From an uncultured Angelakisella sp. (lineage in GTDB: Bacteria; Bacillota; Clostridia; Oscillospirales; Ruminococcaceae), in NCBI GenBank assembly GCA_910585525.1, contig CAJUFR010000076.1:1-5742 (forward strand): a DNA stretch of 5,742 bases, in the 5' to 3' direction. Positions 4,225 through 5,742 of this stretch are shown piece after piece (the first letter of the stretch is position 1; each line of letters starts with the position of its first letter). The position numbers and the translations under genes were made by a program. Below the pieces are notes generated by a model. The model saw nothing but the letters and a program-made list of their open reading frames with translations. It was not told where the DNA came from and searched no databases.

Positions 4225-5742
4225 ATGAAAAGATTACTTGCTTTGCTGCTCTGCGTCACCATGCTGATGAGCGTGGCGGCCTGCGGGAACAACAACAACA
4301 CCAGCACCCCTGGCAGCAGCACCCCCGCCGGTGACGGCGGCAGCGGCACCACCGCCCCTACCGGACCCAGCATCTACCGCAAGCTATATTCCTCGGAGGT
4401 GACCACCCTTAACTACCTGTCCACCGGCACCACCCTGGAGTTCGAGCCCGCCGCCAACGTCATCGACACCCTGGTGGAGTATGACAAGTTCGGCACCGTC
4501 CAGCCCGCCCTGGCCACCAGCTGGGAGACCTCGGAGGACGGCCTCACCTGGACCTTCCACCTCAGGAATGACGCCAAGTGGGTGAAGAGCGACGGCACCG
4601 AGTACGGCCCCGTTACCGCCCACGACTTTGTCACCGGCCTCCAGTGGGTGGTGAATCCCGCCAACGAGTCCAAGACCTCCGACGTGGTCTGCAGCGTCAT
4701 CAAGAACGCCGACGAACTTTACAGCAAGCAGCTGACCGACTTTAACGAACTGGGTGTCAAGGCCATCGACGACTACACCCTGGAGTACACCCTGAAGGCC
4801 CCCACCCCCTACTTCCTGTCCATGCTCACCTACGTCTGCTTCATGCCCGCCAACGCCGACTTCATCGCCGAGAAGGGCGACAAATTCGGCGCGGCCGACA
4901 GCGCCGACAACCTGCTGTACTGCGGCGCCTTCCGCATCGCCGACTTCCAGCCCCAGGTGCTGCACACCTTTGTGAAGAACGACGCCTACTGGGACAAGGA
5001 CAACGTATTCCTGGATGAGATCCAGGAGACCTTCAACAAGGAAGCCACCACCCTGGCCCCCACCATGTACCAGCGCGGCGAGGTGGACTACGCCGTCATC
5101 CCCGCCGACATCCTGCCCACCTGGATGAACGACAGCAAGCTGAAGGACGTGGTCAGCCCCCAGCGCAACAGCTACTACAGCTATTTCTTCTGCTTCGACT
5201 TTGATCCCCGGTTCGACGCCTCCTACGAGCCCGACAACTGGAAGATCGCCGTCAACAACGAGAACTTCCGCAAGTCCCTCTACTACGCCCTGGACCGTGT
5301 CAAGGCCAAGACCGTCGAGGAGCCCTACGATCCCGAGAGCCAGCTGATCGGCACCGTCACTCCCAAGAATTTCGTCACCGTGGACGGCGTGGACTACACC
5401 GACCTGAACGCCCTGAAGGGCTACACCGATGACCCCACCCACGGCTTCGATACCGCCAAGGCCCTGGACTACAAGGCCAAGGCCATGGATGAACTGAAGG
5501 CCGCCGGCGCCACCTTCCCGGTGAAGGTCCTGATGAGCTACAACCCCTCCATCGCCAACTGGGATAAACAGTGCCAGATCATCGAGCAGCAGATGGAGGA
5601 CGTTCTGGGCGCCGACTACATAGACATCATCCTGGAGGCCGGTCCTTCCACCAACTTCCTCTCCGAGGTCCGCAAGGCCGGTAAGTACGCCCTGATGCTC
5701 TGCAACTGGGGCCCCGACTACGCCGACCCCATGACCTACATG
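4225..5742 (+). CDS. Peptide ABC transporter substrate-binding lipoprotein (OppA-like, SBP family 5), 3' end outside window
   Basis: The 506 residues visible run off the right edge with no stop. The N-terminus is a lipoprotein signal, MKRLLALLLCVTMLMSVAAC, with lipobox VAAC and lipidated Cys20, followed by a flexible N/S/T/G/P-rich linker (about 22-48) that tethers the domain to the outer face of the membrane. The mature domain has family 5 signatures: TLVEYDKFGTVQPALATSWETSEDGLTWTF (about 82-111), GPVTAHDFVTGLQWVVNP (128-145), YCGAFRI (232-238), NDAYWDKDNVFLDEI, FRKSLYYALDR (348-358) and NWGPDYADPMTYM (494-506). The role is capture of oligopeptides for import, probably with Opp/Dpp-type permeases and ATPases encoded beyond the window. 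The start is fixed by AGGAGGAGA (4211-4219) five bases before the ATG. Coding is strongly biased to GCC, ACC, AAC, GAC, CTG and GGC, unlike the GGG/CGG-rich genes upstream, suggesting high expression. Peptide import is confident; murein peptides as the ligand is inferred from the epimerase next door. Confidence 0.93.
   Translation, partial: MKRLLALLLCVTMLMSVAACGNNNNTSTPGSSTPAGDGGSGTTAPTGPSIYRKLYSSEVTTLNYLSTGTTLEFEPAANVIDTLVEYDKFGTVQPALATSWETSEDGLTWTFHLRNDAKWVKSDGTEYGPVTAHDFVTGLQWVVNPANESKTSDVVCSVIKNADELYSKQLTDFNELGVKAIDDYTLEYTLKAPTPYFLSMLTYVCFMPANADFIAEKGDKFGAADSADNLLYCGAFRIADFQPQVLHTFVKNDAYWDKDNVFLDEIQETFNKEATTLAPTMYQRGEVDYAVIPADILPTWMNDSKLKDVVSPQRNSYYSYFFCFDFDPRFDASYEPDNWKIAVNNENFRKSLYYALDRVKAKTVEEPYDPESQLIGTVTPKNFVTVDGVDYTDLNALKGYTDDPTHGFDTAKALDYKAKAMDELKAAGATFPVKVLMSYNPSIANWDKQCQIIEQQMEDVLGADYIDIILEAGPSTNFLSEVRKAGKYALMLCNWGPDYADPMTYM

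Noticed and set aside
2979..4373. Long open frame of 464 codons on the minus strand
   Set aside because: It is antisense to the epimerase and the start of the binding-protein gene. Its product is rich in His, Gly, Asp and Val with no domain, as expected from the complement of GC-rich codons.
4384..5442. Long open frame of 352 codons on the minus strand opposite the binding-protein gene
   Set aside because: The Val/Gly/Leu/Glu-rich low-complexity product is the mirror of GCC/GAC/AAC/ACC codons. It has no recognisable motif, and the plus strand clearly encodes OppA.
1..5742. CRISPR array, tRNA, rRNA, insertion sequence or transposase
   Set aside because: No regularly spaced repeats, no cloverleaf or rRNA-like sequence and no transposase motifs were seen on either strand.

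Overview
This window looks like chromosomal DNA from a GC-rich member of the Clostridia, probably a gut Oscillospiraceae-type organism of the Flavonifractor/Lawsonibacter kind. The evidence is strong AGGAGG-type ribosome binding sites, sigma-A style promoters (extended -10 TGCTATAAT), GC-rich codon use, an ECF sigma factor paired with a DUF4367-type membrane protein, and a lipoprotein peptide-binding protein with a VAAC lipobox. The genus is an inference; no rRNA or tRNA is present to fix it.

Layout. Positions 1-70 hold nothing I can assign. At 114-269, on the minus strand, lies a 51-residue ribbon-helix-helix DNA-binding protein with an intrinsic terminator after it (70-103). A 328-bp divergent intergenic region (270-597) follows, with an AT-rich half carrying a tandem 9-bp repeat and a GC-rich half carrying an extended -10 promoter and small hairpins. 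Next is a two-gene operon on the plus strand: an ECF-like sigma factor (598-1146) whose end overlaps by 17 nt the start of a single-pass membrane protein with a DUF4367-like outer domain (1130-1828), the likely anti-sigma factor. A strong hairpin at 1858-1879 closes this operon.

The second half looks like a peptide, and probably murein-peptide, salvage locus. It contains a cytoplasmic class-A-beta-lactamase-fold serine hydrolase (2037-2828, own promoter), an L-Ala-D/L-Glu (dipeptide) epimerase with every catalytic and specificity residue visible (3060-4145, own near-consensus promoter and a ~120-nt leader), and the first 506 residues of an OppA-like lipoprotein (4225 to the right edge). The model is inferred: the binding protein captures peptides outside the cell, a transporter beyond the right edge imports them, the hydrolase may trim them, and the epimerase converts L-Ala-D-Glu to L-Ala-L-Glu so that ordinary peptidases can finish. 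This resembles the Bacillus subtilis ykf region in logic, with different partners.

The least explained signals are structural. Two back-to-back hairpins (9-bp and 14-bp perfect stems) lie inside the coding sequence of the anti-sigma gene. An 18-bp perfect AT palindrome lies inside the otherwise GC-rich sigma gene. Short direct repeats sit next to three of the promoters. I did not find a clearly novel multi-gene system; the strongest leads are the intragenic hairpin pair and the signal-peptide-less hydrolase beside the epimerase.
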